A model generated the notes under the pieces. The model searched no databases. It had not been told where the DNA came from and saw only the letters and a list, made by a program, of their open reading frames with translations. A stretch of DNA of 19,938 bases from NCBI GenBank assembly GCA_934122115.1, contig CAKOVU010000012.1, positions 1-19,938 on the forward strand. Reading direction: 5' to 3'. Shown here in pieces: positions 7,189 through 13,789 of this stretch (its first letter is position 1; each line of letters begins with the position of its first letter). This DNA comes from UMGS1901 sp934122115 (GTDB lineage Bacteria; Bacillota; Clostridia; TANB77; CAG-508). The position numbers and the translations under genes were made by a program.

Positions 7189-7334
7189 ATGAGAAAAGAA
7201 AAACAACAGACAATTTAGAGTTAAGAAAAGTATTTACAGTGGGCTTTGCAACAAAGAAAACTGAAGAGATATCTGATTACTAAGGTTGATTCATTTAAAG
7301 ATGGCTTAAAATTAAAGGATTAAGTAAAAAGAGA
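7189..7334 (+). other. Degenerate stretch between two genes, with an aborted reading frame
   Basis: An excellent ribosome site (AGAGGAGG, 7175-7182) precedes an ATG at 7189, but the frame stops after nine codons at TAG 7216-7218. Two further short open pieces follow in other frames (VFTVGFATKKTEEISDY, and one ending SFKDGLKLKD). This looks like a decayed small gene that once followed the RhuM-Fic gene, but I do not recognise it. Confidence 0.35.
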
Positions 7335-7357
7335 GATACGAAAGAGGGGAATGTTTA

Positions 7358-8002
7358 ATGGAAAACAAAAAAATGAAGTTGTGGAAAAAGATTTTATTAG
7401 TATTACTTGTATTATTTATATTATGGTTAATATTAGTTGCTAGAAGATTTATTATAATAACCAAATTAGTTAATGAAGCTCAAAAATATAATGGTAAAAC
7501 CAATTATATTGCAGTAGTTCAATCTCTTCAAGACGGTACTGTTAATATAATGAAATCTTATAGAAAAGATGGAGATTATTTAACTACAATAAAAGTATAT
7601 AGCCCAAGTATTAAAGAAGAAAGAGGACTTACTGTATATAGAAAAGAAAATGAAGTAATAGGAATTTTGCAGTCAGGAGAAGATAAAGTAGCCTTGATAG
7701 ATGGAAATATATTAGCAGGTGATATCCAAGTAGCAAATGCATTATCTATAATTAGTAATAATGTTCAAAAAATACAGTTTGCAATAACTTCAACAATAAC
7801 TAAGGAAAAATGCAATGGTAGAGATTGCTATTTAATTAAAGTGGATAATTCAAGAATATGGGTAGATAAAGAATCTGGATTAGTAATAAGGAATATGAAT
7901 GGCACATGGATAACAGAGAGATTTTATGAATTTGATGTAGTAAAAGATGAGAATATTCAAAAACCCGATATATCTGATTGCAGAATACGTGAGGAAAATT
8001 AA
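7358..8002 (+). CDS. Membrane-anchored homologue of the anti-sigma external domain
   Basis: A 214-residue protein with a short basic N-terminus, one membrane helix (ILLVLLVLFILWLILVARR, residues 12-30) and an external domain. It aligns along its length with residues of the anti-sigma factor at 3180-4019 from the helix onward: shared VARR/IARR after the helix, SYRKDGDYLTT versus SYNKGKDYLTM, and KEKCNGRDCYLIKV versus YCNGKECYIIKG, then a DKESGLVIRNM / NKETGFAVRDI pair. It lacks the zinc-binding cytoplasmic domain, so it cannot bind a sigma factor the same way. The start ATG follows AGAGGGGAATG. It may be a decoy, a partner in sensing, or a remnant of a second sigma/anti-sigma locus. Confidence 0.8.
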   Translation: MENKKMKLWKKILLVLLVLFILWLILVARRFIIITKLVNEAQKYNGKTNYIAVVQSLQDGTVNIMKSYRKDGDYLTTIKVYSPSIKEERGLTVYRKENEVIGILQSGEDKVALIDGNILAGDIQVANALSIISNNVQKIQFAITSTITKEKCNGRDCYLIKVDNSRIWVDKESGLVIRNMNGTWITERFYEFDVVKDENIQKPDISDCRIREEN

Positions 8003-8006
8003 TTTT

Positions 8007-8035
8007 TTGACTAAAAGATAACAACATGTTATAAT
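8007..8035 (+). promoter_or_regulatory. Consensus sigma-A promoter for the coiled-coil gene
   Basis: TTGACT (8007-8012), 17 bases, TATAAT (8030-8035), about 40 bases before the ATG at 8075. Confidence 0.75.
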
Positions 8036-8074
8036 ATTAAAGACGTGTAATAATAATTTTGAGGAGGAAAGTAT

Positions 8075-8449
8075 ATGCTATACATGTCAACGAAAAAACT
8101 AGAAGAAAGGTTACAGTTCTATCGGGATTCGATAATAAAAACAGAGAGAATCATGACGGAACTCAAACGTCAGCGAAAGGAATTGGAAAATTTTATTCGT
8201 CAGAATAGAATTGATTCCAAATTTCTAATGGAGAAGTGGAGTGAACTAACAAATGAAATCTCTGCATATGAAAAGCGCAGAGAAATCCAAGAGAGTCTTA
8301 GAGAGAATCGCAGGGACTTTATAAGGCTTATTTGTAAAAGTAGGGCATTAAAAGACTTGCAGAACCGAATGAGACAATCTCATGCTAGTTTTATAAAAGA
8401 GTTTTATAATACAAAAATGTATTATAAAACTTTAAAAGTTAAAAAGTAG
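8075..8449 (+). CDS. Small coiled-coil protein of unknown function
   Basis: A 124-residue, highly charged, all-helical protein, rich in Arg, Lys and Glu with heptad-like spacing (KTERIMTELKRQRKELENFI, then SAYEKRREIQESLRENRRDF). There is no signal peptide, membrane helix or recognisable catalytic motif. It has a perfect promoter, an AGGAGG site 8 bases from ATG 8075, and its own terminator, so it is a strongly expressed single-gene unit. Its codons differ from the neighbours: CGT, CGA, CGG and CGC make up nearly half of its arginine codons, while surrounding genes use AGA almost only, and ATC, TCG and ACG also appear. That suggests recent acquisition or a different expression class. No family was recognised. 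Confidence 0.75.
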   Translation: MLYMSTKKLEERLQFYRDSIIKTERIMTELKRQRKELENFIRQNRIDSKFLMEKWSELTNEISAYEKRREIQESLRENRRDFIRLICKSRALKDLQNRMRQSHASFIKEFYNTKMYYKTLKVKK

Positions 8450-8459
8450 CTTCCTCAAG

Positions 8460-8500
8460 ATATCTACCTAGCATAATTGTTAGGTAGATATTAATTTTAT
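8460..8500 (+). terminator. Intrinsic terminator of the coiled-coil gene
   Basis: A perfect 11-bp stem, ATATCTACCTA (8460-8470) with TAGGTAGATAT (8481-8491), a 10-base loop, then TAATTTTAT. Confidence 0.75.
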
Positions 8501-8501
8501 G

Positions 8502-8530
8502 TTGATAAAATTATGTAGTTATGATAAAGT
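8502..8530 (+). promoter_or_regulatory. Candidate promoter of prfB
   Basis: TTGATA (8502-8507) and TAAAGT (8525-8530), 17-base spacing, ahead of the prfB start at 8555. An alternative -10, TATAAA, lies at 8530-8535. Confidence 0.4.
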
Positions 8531-8554
8531 ATAAAATAGTAAAGAGGTGATTTT

Positions 8555-9656
8555 GTGATTGATTTGGAAGAAAATGTCAAAAAAATTAATACTTTAAAAG
8601 AAAAATTACAAGAAATAGGTGATTCACTTTGACATTAATTTATTGGAAAAAGAGCTTAAAGAATTAGAAGAAAAAACCTTGGAAAATAACTTCTGGGATG
8701 ACTCTGCGAAATCTAGTAAAGTTCTGAAGAAAATAAATTTTATAAAGTCAAAAGTAGAAGATTACAAGAAGATAAAAATAGAATTAGAGGATTTAGTAGA
8801 TTATAATAATTTATTGATAGAAGATGAGTATTCTGCTGATGAAGCTATTGAAATCTTAAAAATGACAACTAAAATAGAAAAGAAAGTAAAAAAACTAGAA
8901 ATAAATACTCTATTATCTGGAAAATATGATTCTAATAATGCCATTGTTACATTACATCCTGGAGCTGGCGGAACTGAAGCACAGGATTGGGTACAGATGC
9001 TATATAGAATGTATTTAAGATGGGCAAATCAAAACGGTTATGATATAAAGGAATTGGATAGACTAGATGGGGAAGAAGCAGGAATAAAAAGTGTGACATT
9101 TCTAGTAATTGGAGAATATGCATACGGGTATTTAAAAGGTGAAATGGGGGTACATAGACTAGTAAGGATATCTCCATTTGATGCTGGAGGAAGAAGACAT
9201 ACATCATTTGCTTCTGTAGAAGTATTGCCAGAAATAACAGAAGACATAGAAATAGATATTAATCCAGAAGACCTACGCATTGATACTTATCGTGCTTCAG
9301 GCGCTGGAGGGCAACATATAAACAAAACTTCATCTGCTGTAAGAATAACACATTTACCAACAAATATAGTAGTAGCTTGCCAATCTGAGCGTTCTCAAAT
9401 TCAAAATAGAGAAACAGCAATGAAAATGTTAAAATCAAAATTATTAGATTTAAAAGAAAAAGAACATAAAGATAAAATAGAAGATTTAAAGGGTTCTCAG
9501 ATGGATATAGCATGGGGAAGCCAAATTCGATCATATGTTTTTTGCCCATATACTCTTGTAAAAGACCATAGAACTGGGTATGAAACAGGCAATGTTCAGG
9601 CAGTTATGGATGGAGATATAAATGACTTTATAGATAACTATTTAAAGCAAAAATAA
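8555..9656 (+). CDS. prfB: Peptide chain release factor 2, made by +1 programmed frameshift
   Basis: The gene is read as 8555-8629 joined to 8631-9656 (366 residues, normal for RF2). The first 25 codons start at GTG 8555 behind AGAGGTGA and end in CTT TGA C (8627-8633). Slipping one base at that in-frame UGA continues as GDSL-DINLLEKELKELEE, matching the usual RF2 'SLD' junction. An internal AGGTGA just upstream supplies the stimulating Shine-Dalgarno-like element. The UGA-recognition tripeptide SPF lies in VRISPFDAGGRRHTSF, and the peptidyl-tRNA hydrolysis motif GGQ in RASGAGGQHINKTSSAVR. RF2 levels thus control their own synthesis. The gene ends in a bidirectional terminator shared with the convergent gene. 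Confidence 0.97.
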
Positions 9657-9686
9657 GATTGGAATTGATTCCCAATCTTATTTTTA
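9653..9686. terminator. Bidirectional terminator between prfB and the Bax-inhibitor gene
   Basis: ATAAGATTGG (9653-9662) pairs with CCAATCTTAT (9672-9681). Further pairing of GAA with TTC closes the loop with one bulge. T-rich sequence on one side and A-rich on the other serves both converging genes. Confidence 0.75.
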
Positions 9687-10352
9687 ATCTTTACGTCTTC
9701 CGAATATAGATAAAATTCGTATAAAAATATTTATAAAGTCAAGGTATAATTCCATTGCACCATAAACGTAAATTTTATTTTGGTCAATACCATCTACATG
9801 TTGAAGCTCTTTAATTTTATTCATATCATACATTGTTATAGCGAAGAATAAAATTAATATAACCCAGTCTAAAATAATATCGAGTAGAGAATTGCCTAAG
9901 AATATATTCACGATACTAACAATTAAACAAATTAAAAGCAGTGGCATTAGGTAATTAGACCAATTACTTAAGTCTTTTTTTGATTTATATCCCATATAAG
10001 CAAATATTGCAAAAAGTGCTGCAGCTGCTACAAATAAGTAAATTATAGAATTTAATTCAAAAGCAGCAAATATTAAAGAAAATGAAACACCATTAATAAA
10101 TGCATATACAAAATATAAAATAGTTACTACAGATGCTGGCAGCTTTTTAAATAATAAGCTAAATAAAATTACTACCAAGAATTCAACTAATACCATTAAC
10201 TCAAGCATATTACTGGTTAATAATTCCATAATTCTTCCTGATGAGTATAAGTAAATTGCTACTAAAGCCGTTCCAAGCAATCCTAAAAACATCAAGAAAA
10301 AAGTTTTTCCTAAAATTTTATTCTCGCTTGTATCTACTATAGGTTCTTGCAT
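9684..10352 (-). CDS. Bax inhibitor-1 / YccA family membrane protein
   Basis: A 222-residue protein with seven predicted membrane helices and the BI-1 family features: an early KILGKTFFLMFLGLLGTA segment, FVYAFINGVSFSLIF in the middle, then DWVILILFFAITMYDMNKI and the C-terminal GAMELYLDFINIFIRIL. Bacterial members (YccA, YetJ) are membrane proteins linked to calcium leak or protease control; the role here is open. The start has a strong AAGGGGGT site about 8 bases upstream on the minus strand. It is transcribed against prfB from its own promoter. Confidence 0.88.
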   Translation of the reverse strand: MQEPIVDTSENKILGKTFFLMFLGLLGTALVAIYLYSSGRIMELLTSNMLELMVLVEFLVVILFSLLFKKLPASVVTILYFVYAFINGVSFSLIFAAFELNSIIYLFVAAAALFAIFAYMGYKSKKDLSNWSNYLMPLLLICLIVSIVNIFLGNSLLDIILDWVILILFFAITMYDMNKIKELQHVDGIDQNKIYVYGAMELYLDFINIFIRILSIFGRRKD

Positions 10353-10386
10353 TTTTTTACCCCCTTTTTATCAAATATTAATAATT

Positions 10387-10415
10387 ATTATAGCTATAAA
10401 TATATAAAAAATCAA
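10387..10415 (-). promoter_or_regulatory. Promoter of the Bax-inhibitor-like gene
   Basis: On the minus strand, TTGATT (10415-10410) and TATAAT (10392-10387) are 17 bases apart, about 35 bases before the ATG. Confidence 0.65.
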
Positions 10416-10462
10416 TAAATTTTTAAAAGAAATACCACTAGTTCTAAAAAAGACAAGACTAG

Positions 10463-10470
10463 CATATAAT
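10463..10470 (+). promoter_or_regulatory. Candidate -10 of the yabP promoter
   Basis: CATATAAT is one base from the sigma-E -10 consensus CATACAAT, and also contains TATAAT. Mother-cell sigma-E control would suit yabP-yabQ. No convincing -35 was seen, so the sigma factor is undecided. Confidence 0.35.
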
Positions 10471-10505
10471 GAAATATATGATTTTTCAGAAAGGATGAAA
10501 ATAAG

Positions 10506-10802
10506 ATGGACGATAGGAATGGATTAACACAAAATAATAATATTATTCAAAATGTAATATTGGAAAGTCGAGAAAAGCTAACAATTACAGGAGTACTAGA
10601 TGTTTTAAGCTTTGATGACCAAATTGTAATAGTAGAAACACAATTAGGTCTCTTAACGGTAAAAGGCGAAGACCTAAGAATAAATAAATTAAGTATAGAT
10701 AGCTCAGAAATAATAATAGAAGGAGAAATATATAATTTAGGTTATAGTGAAGGGGATTTAGCTAAGAAAAGCACCAGTATCTTGGGAAAAATATTTAAAT
10801 AA
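10506..10802 (+). CDS. yabP: Sporulation protein YabP
   Basis: A 98-residue protein of the YabP/YqfC family. It begins after a poorly conserved N-terminus with NVILESREKLTITGVLDVLS and continues with TQLGLLTVKGEDLRI and IIIEGEIYNLGYSE, the beta-rich core of the family. In Bacillus subtilis yabP and yabQ are sporulation genes, with yabQ needed for spore cortex formation. The ATG is preceded by GAAAGGATG at about 9 bases. The order yabP-yabQ-divIC is the conserved Firmicute order, which strengthens the call and marks the host as an endospore former or a descendant of one. Confidence 0.92.
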   Translation: MDDRNGLTQNNNIIQNVILESREKLTITGVLDVLSFDDQIVIVETQLGLLTVKGEDLRINKLSIDSSEIIIEGEIYNLGYSEGDLAKKSTSILGKIFK

Positions 10803-10816
10803 GGATATACTGTATT

Positions 10817-11318
10817 ATGAATTCTGATAGTGTAAAACAATTAAATTTATTTTTAATATTTTTTGCTAGTGGTATAATAATAGGGATTTTTTTTGATATA
10901 TTTAGAATAATAAGGCGATCCTTTAAAATAAATGATTTTCATACATTCTTAGAGGATATCTTATTTGGAATAATAACAGGACTTTTCTTAATCTTTATTA
11001 TATTTGTATATAACAATCGGGAATATACGCTTATATATGTTCTGCGCCCTTATATTGGGAATTACAGCATATTTATTAAGTATTAGCAAATATTTTATAA
11101 AAGTCAACGTAAAACTTATAAAAATATTTAAATTTATCTTAAGCAAAGTATTTTATATATGCGGATTACCATTTATTTATTTGCTTAAAGGTATCAAGAA
11201 ATTATTAAATAAACCATTAATGTTATTAGTTATAAATTTCAAAAAAATGAAGAAAAATATAAAACCAATTAAAAAAAATAAAAAAATTTTTCTTAAAAGA
11301 AAGGATTTTAGTGCATAA
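10817..11318 (+). pseudogene. yabQ: Sporulation protein YabQ, interrupted by a frameshift
   Basis: The first frame (from ATG 10817 behind AAGGATAT) gives the YabQ N-terminus: FASGIIIGIFFDIFRIIRRS, then a second helix ending in IIFVYNN. Beyond codon 67 the frame loses similarity and stops at 11084-11086. Family-like sequence resumes one base over, at 11019: GNIRLYMFCALILGITAYLL, then a helix-rich basic tail to 11318. Joining 10817-11017 with 11019-11318 restores a 166-residue YabQ. The break at AATCGGG is not an obvious slippery site. Either the gene is newly inactivated, which would be expected to affect cortex formation, or the assembly has a one-base error. Confidence 0.82.
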
Positions 11319-11370
11319 TGTAGAATAATATAATATAGTTGATTAAAATATAAAAATGGAGATATTACAT

Positions 11371-11637
11371 ATGAAAAAATTATACAAAAAAATATTTATT
11401 GGTATGATTATGTTGTATTTTGTAGTAACTTTAATATCACAACAAAAAACATTAAATACATATAAAAAAGCTGAGGATGATTATTCAAAGAAAATTCAAA
11501 CAGCCAATGAAACAAAAGAGAAGCTTTTAGCTACTAAGGAGAGTGTGTCTTCTATTGATTACATAGAAGAAGTGGCTAGAGAAAAATTAGATATGTATTT
11601 ACCTAATGAAAGAATATACGTAGATGTAGATAAATAA
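11371..11637 (+). CDS. divIC: Septum formation initiator, DivIC/FtsB type
   Basis: An 88-residue bitopic membrane protein: a short basic N-terminus (MKKLYKKIF), one membrane helix (IGMIMLYFVVTLISQQ), a coiled coil (about residues 28-60), and the family's C-terminal box SIDYIEEVAREKLDMYLPNE. It links divisome partners FtsL and DivIB at the septum. I start it at ATG 11371 because GGAGA lies about 9 bases before it; the in-frame ATG at 11356 overlaps that site. The position after yabP-yabQ is the conserved gene order. Confidence 0.92.
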   Translation: MKKLYKKIFIGMIMLYFVVTLISQQKTLNTYKKAEDDYSKKIQTANETKEKLLATKESVSSIDYIEEVAREKLDMYLPNERIYVDVDK

Positions 11638-11638
11638 A

Positions 11639-11668
11639 AGAGAAAATATTATTATTTTCTCTCTTTTC
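11639..11668 (+). terminator. Terminator after divIC
   Basis: AGAGAAAATA (11639-11648) pairs exactly with TATTTTCTCT (11653-11662), a 4-base loop, then CTTTTCTT. It closes the yabP-yabQ-divIC unit. The roughly 120 bases from here to rho are AT-rich leader without another clear signal. Confidence 0.75.
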
Positions 11669-11790
11669 TTAAATTTTGTTCATTTAAATTTCAACAATTT
11701 TTTCAATAAGTTATTCAAATTACTTATAAAATCTAAAAAAATCCCAACAGAAAATAAATATAATTTTTTAATATATGAATGGAGGAGAAT

Positions 11791-13074
11791 ATGAGTTTTA
11801 CAGATTGTACATTAGTCGAATTAAGGCAATTAGCTAAAGAAAAAGGGATACAAAATGTATCAAAATTAAAAAAAGACGAATTAATAAAAGCATTAAATAG
11901 TGAATTATTAACTACAGAGGAAACAAGCACAAATAACAATGATACTGGATACAAATTAACCAATGAGGGAGATGAAATTGTTGAAGGAGTTTTAGAAGTT
12001 CTTCCTGATGGGTATGGTTTTTTAAGAGGGGAAAACTATCTATCAACTCCAAAAGATGTATATATCTCTCCTGTTCAAATAAGAAGATTTAAATTAGATA
12101 AGGGAGATAAAATTAAAGGTATTGCAAGAAAACCAGGGGATGGCGAGAAATTTCCAGCTCTAATATATGTAGGAGAAGTAAATGGTGAAGCACCAGAAAA
12201 AGCTTACAGAAGAACAAAATTTGATGACTTAATCCCGATATATCCAGAAGAAAAGATAAAACTAGAAACTATTCCTGAAGAATACTCAATGCGTATAATA
12301 GATTTAATTTGTCCAATTGGCAAAGGACAAAGAGGTATGATTGTGGCTCCACCAAAGGTAGGAAAAACTACATTATTAAAGAAAATCGCTAAAAGCATAT
12401 CTAAAAATAATCCAGAAATAGAATTAATAGTTTTATTGATAGATGAAAGACCAGAAGAAGTTACAGATATGAAAAGATCTATCAATGGAGATGTAATATA
12501 TTCTACATTTGATGAATTACCAGAACACCATGTGAAAGTTGCCGAAATGGTATTAGAAAGAGCAAAAAGGTTAGTAGAACAGGGAAAAGATGTTGTGATA
12601 TTATTGGATAGTATAACAAGACTTGCACGTGCATACAATTTAGTTGTGCCTTCGTCTGGTAAAACATTATCTGGAGGATTTGATCCTAGTGCATTACATA
12701 AACCTAAAAAATTCTTTGGAGCTGCAAGAAATATAGAAAATGGTGGTAGCCTTACAATTTTAGCAACAGCCTTAGTTGAAACAGGAAGCAGAATGGATGA
12801 TGTTATATTTGAGGAATTTAAGGGAACCGGCAATATGGAAGTTCATCTAGATAGGTCACTTTCAGAAAAGAGAATTTTCCCAGCAATTAATATTAATAAA
12901 TCTGGAACAAGAAGAGAAGAAAAATTATTGTCTAAAGAAGAATTAGAAGCAGTATTTAATTTAAGAAAAGCATTATCTAGTAAGTCTGCTTCAGAGGTAA
13001 CAGAACAATTAATTAGTTTAATAATGTCAACCAAAAATGATGCAGAATTTGTGCAAAAAATATTGCAACAATAA
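11791..13074 (+). CDS. rho: Transcription termination factor Rho
   Basis: A 427-residue hexameric RNA helicase that ends transcription at Rho-dependent sites. In order: an N-terminal SAP-like segment (LVELRQLAKEKGIQNVSKLK), a short Asn/Thr-rich linker, the cold-shock-like RNA-binding domain (VLEVLPDGYGFLRGENYL and DVYISPVQIRRF), then the ATPase core with Walker A PPKVGKTT (187-194), DERPEEVTDM, Walker B VVILLDSITRLARAYN and the secondary RNA-binding loop region. ATG 11791 is chosen because GGAGGAG lies 5 bases upstream; the in-frame ATG 11779 overlaps that site. The linker lacks the long insertions of some Clostridial Rho proteins. The gene ends in the hairpin that also serves as a prophage boundary. 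Confidence 0.96.
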   Translation: MSFTDCTLVELRQLAKEKGIQNVSKLKKDELIKALNSELLTTEETSTNNNDTGYKLTNEGDEIVEGVLEVLPDGYGFLRGENYLSTPKDVYISPVQIRRFKLDKGDKIKGIARKPGDGEKFPALIYVGEVNGEAPEKAYRRTKFDDLIPIYPEEKIKLETIPEEYSMRIIDLICPIGKGQRGMIVAPPKVGKTTLLKKIAKSISKNNPEIELIVLLIDERPEEVTDMKRSINGDVIYSTFDELPEHHVKVAEMVLERAKRLVEQGKDVVILLDSITRLARAYNLVVPSSGKTLSGGFDPSALHKPKKFFGAARNIENGGSLTILATALVETGSRMDDVIFEEFKGTGNMEVHLDRSLSEKRIFPAININKSGTRREEKLLSKEELEAVFNLRKALSSKSASEVTEQLISLIMSTKNDAEFVQKILQQ

Positions 13075-13081
13075 AATAGAG

Positions 13082-13124
13082 AAGAGAGCTTAAAAAACAG
13101 CTCTCTTTAACCTTTTGTTCTAAA
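13082..13124. repeat. Left boundary repeat (attL-like), which is also the rho terminator
   Basis: AAGAGAGCT (13082-13090) pairs with AGCTCTCTT (13099-13107), a 9-bp hairpin followed by TTAACCTTTT, directly after rho. The 41 bases 13084-13124 recur at 17634-17674 with 39 matches, just after the last prophage gene. Two copies of one sequence flanking the phage genes is the expected footprint of integration. Confidence 0.75.
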
Positions 13125-13143
13125 ACATTGCACAAAATCAAAG
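13122..13143 (+). repeat. 22-bp repeat R, copy 1
   Basis: AAAACATTGCACAAAATCAAAG, beginning AAAACATTGC and ending ATCAAAG, adjoins the left boundary repeat and is repeated exactly at 18609-18630. It contains a TTGCACAAAA unit that recurs at 13169-13178. Confidence 0.75.
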
Positions 13144-13168
13144 AGGTGTGATGGCGAAAAAATAAAGT

Positions 13169-13226
13169 TTGCACAAAATTTAATATACTTATTATAAACT
13201 ACAGTCTATTGTAGTTTATTTTTTTA
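13169..13226 (+). promoter_or_regulatory. Prophage leader: promoter-like hexamers overlapped by a terminator-like hairpin
   Basis: TTGCAC (13169-13174) and TTATAA (13192-13197) are 17 bases apart. The hairpin ATAAACTACA (13194-13203) / TGTAGTTTAT (13210-13219) with seven T after it overlaps the -10 and covers the expected start. Only 20 bases separate the T-run from the first gene, too few for another promoter. It may be an attenuator, a shield against rho read-through, or a DNA-level signal. Confidence 0.5.
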
Positions 13227-13245
13227 TGCGAAAGGAGGACTAAAT

Positions 13246-13491
13246 ATGAAAGAAGATTTAATTTTTGTTGGTTATCGCAGTTTTATGAGTAAGTCTAATA
13301 ACGAATGCAATGTCCTTGATTTTATTACAAAACCAAAATTGGCTGCGGATGGTGAATCAGCTTACGTTTCAAACGTTTCTGTTTTTACTAATAAAGAGAA
13401 ATATGAAAATTTTATTGATAATACAAAACTATTATCTATTGTACCAATCTCTTTTGAAATTAATGGTAATAAAGTTAGATACTCAATCTAA
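13246..13491 (+). CDS. Small prophage protein, possible ssDNA-binding protein
   Basis: An 81-residue soluble protein, beta-rich by appearance (DLIFVGYRSFMS, AYVSNVSVFTN, IVPISFEINGNKVRYSI), with no signal peptide or membrane helix. It has a strong AAAGGAGGA site before ATG 13246. In filamentous phages a gene of this size next to the major coat gene commonly encodes the ssDNA-binding protein that coats the genome before export; size, position and fold fit, but I see no diagnostic motif. It is the first gene of the phage set and sits behind the leader hairpin. Alternative: a small regulatory protein. Confidence 0.6.
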   Translation: MKEDLIFVGYRSFMSKSNNECNVLDFITKPKLAADGESAYVSNVSVFTNKEKYENFIDNTKLLSIVPISFEINGNKVRYSI

Positions 13492-13544
13492 TTTTATATA
13501 TATCAGGTCATTATTTGACATTATTTGAAAGGAGGTGTTAGTTG

Positions 13545-13745
13545 ATGGATAATACTGTAAATGTTGCTTCTGTAATTGAGCCATTGAAAACTGCACTTGT
13601 AGGCAGTATTACACCTGCTCAATTAGTTGCTATATTAGCTGGCATTGTCGGAGTAGGTATGACATTCGTTTTAATGTGGTTTGGTGCAAGAAAGTTAAAA
13701 CAAATCTTCACTCAAGCTGTTACTAAAGGAAAGATTTCTTTTTAG
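13545..13745 (+). CDS. Major coat protein of the filamentous prophage (pVIII-like)
   Basis: A 66-residue protein with an N-terminal amphipathic part with few charges (NTVNVASVIEPLKTALVGSI), one long hydrophobic helix rich in Gly and Ala (QLVAILAGIVGVGMTFVLMW, about 27-46), and a basic C-terminus (ARKLKQ, KGK) suited to contact packaged DNA. This is the layout of pVIII-type coat subunits; no cleavable leader is evident, as in some inoviruses. ATG 13545 is 8 bases after AAGGAGGTG, the strongest ribosome site in the element; the TTG at 13542 is less likely. A strong terminator follows at once, consistent with very high expression of this gene. Confidence 0.82.
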   Translation: MDNTVNVASVIEPLKTALVGSITPAQLVAILAGIVGVGMTFVLMWFGARKLKQIFTQAVTKGKISF

Positions 13746-13748
13746 TTG

Positions 13749-13778
13749 AAGGGGCTTAGTGCCCCTTATTTTTATATT
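13749..13778 (+). terminator. Strong terminator directly after the major coat gene
   Basis: AAGGGGC (13749-13755) / GCCCCTT (13761-13767) with loop TTAGT and then TATTTTTAT; the most GC-rich hairpin in the window. Its place matches the terminator after gene VIII in the well-studied filamentous coliphages, which limits expression of assembly genes relative to coat. Confidence 0.88.
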
Positions 13779-13789
13779 TTGGAGGCCTT

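Noticed and set aside
11004..11318. Separate 104-codon gene after a short yabQ
   Set aside because: Its sequence continues the YabQ pattern exactly where the first frame loses it, so it is the other half of the same gene.
12204..12833. A 209-codon minus-strand frame inside rho
   Set aside because: It is antisense to the conserved Rho ATPase core and a by-product of its codon use.
13194..13219. Leader hairpin as a Xer dif site
   Set aside because: The sequence is a simple perfect hairpin with a T-run and lacks the two distinct 11-base arms with a 6-base centre known for dif; it is also not repeated at the right end.
13310..13528. A 72-codon frame overlapping the small gene at 13246
   Set aside because: It lies in another frame of that gene, has no ribosome site and reads as a hydrophobic shadow.
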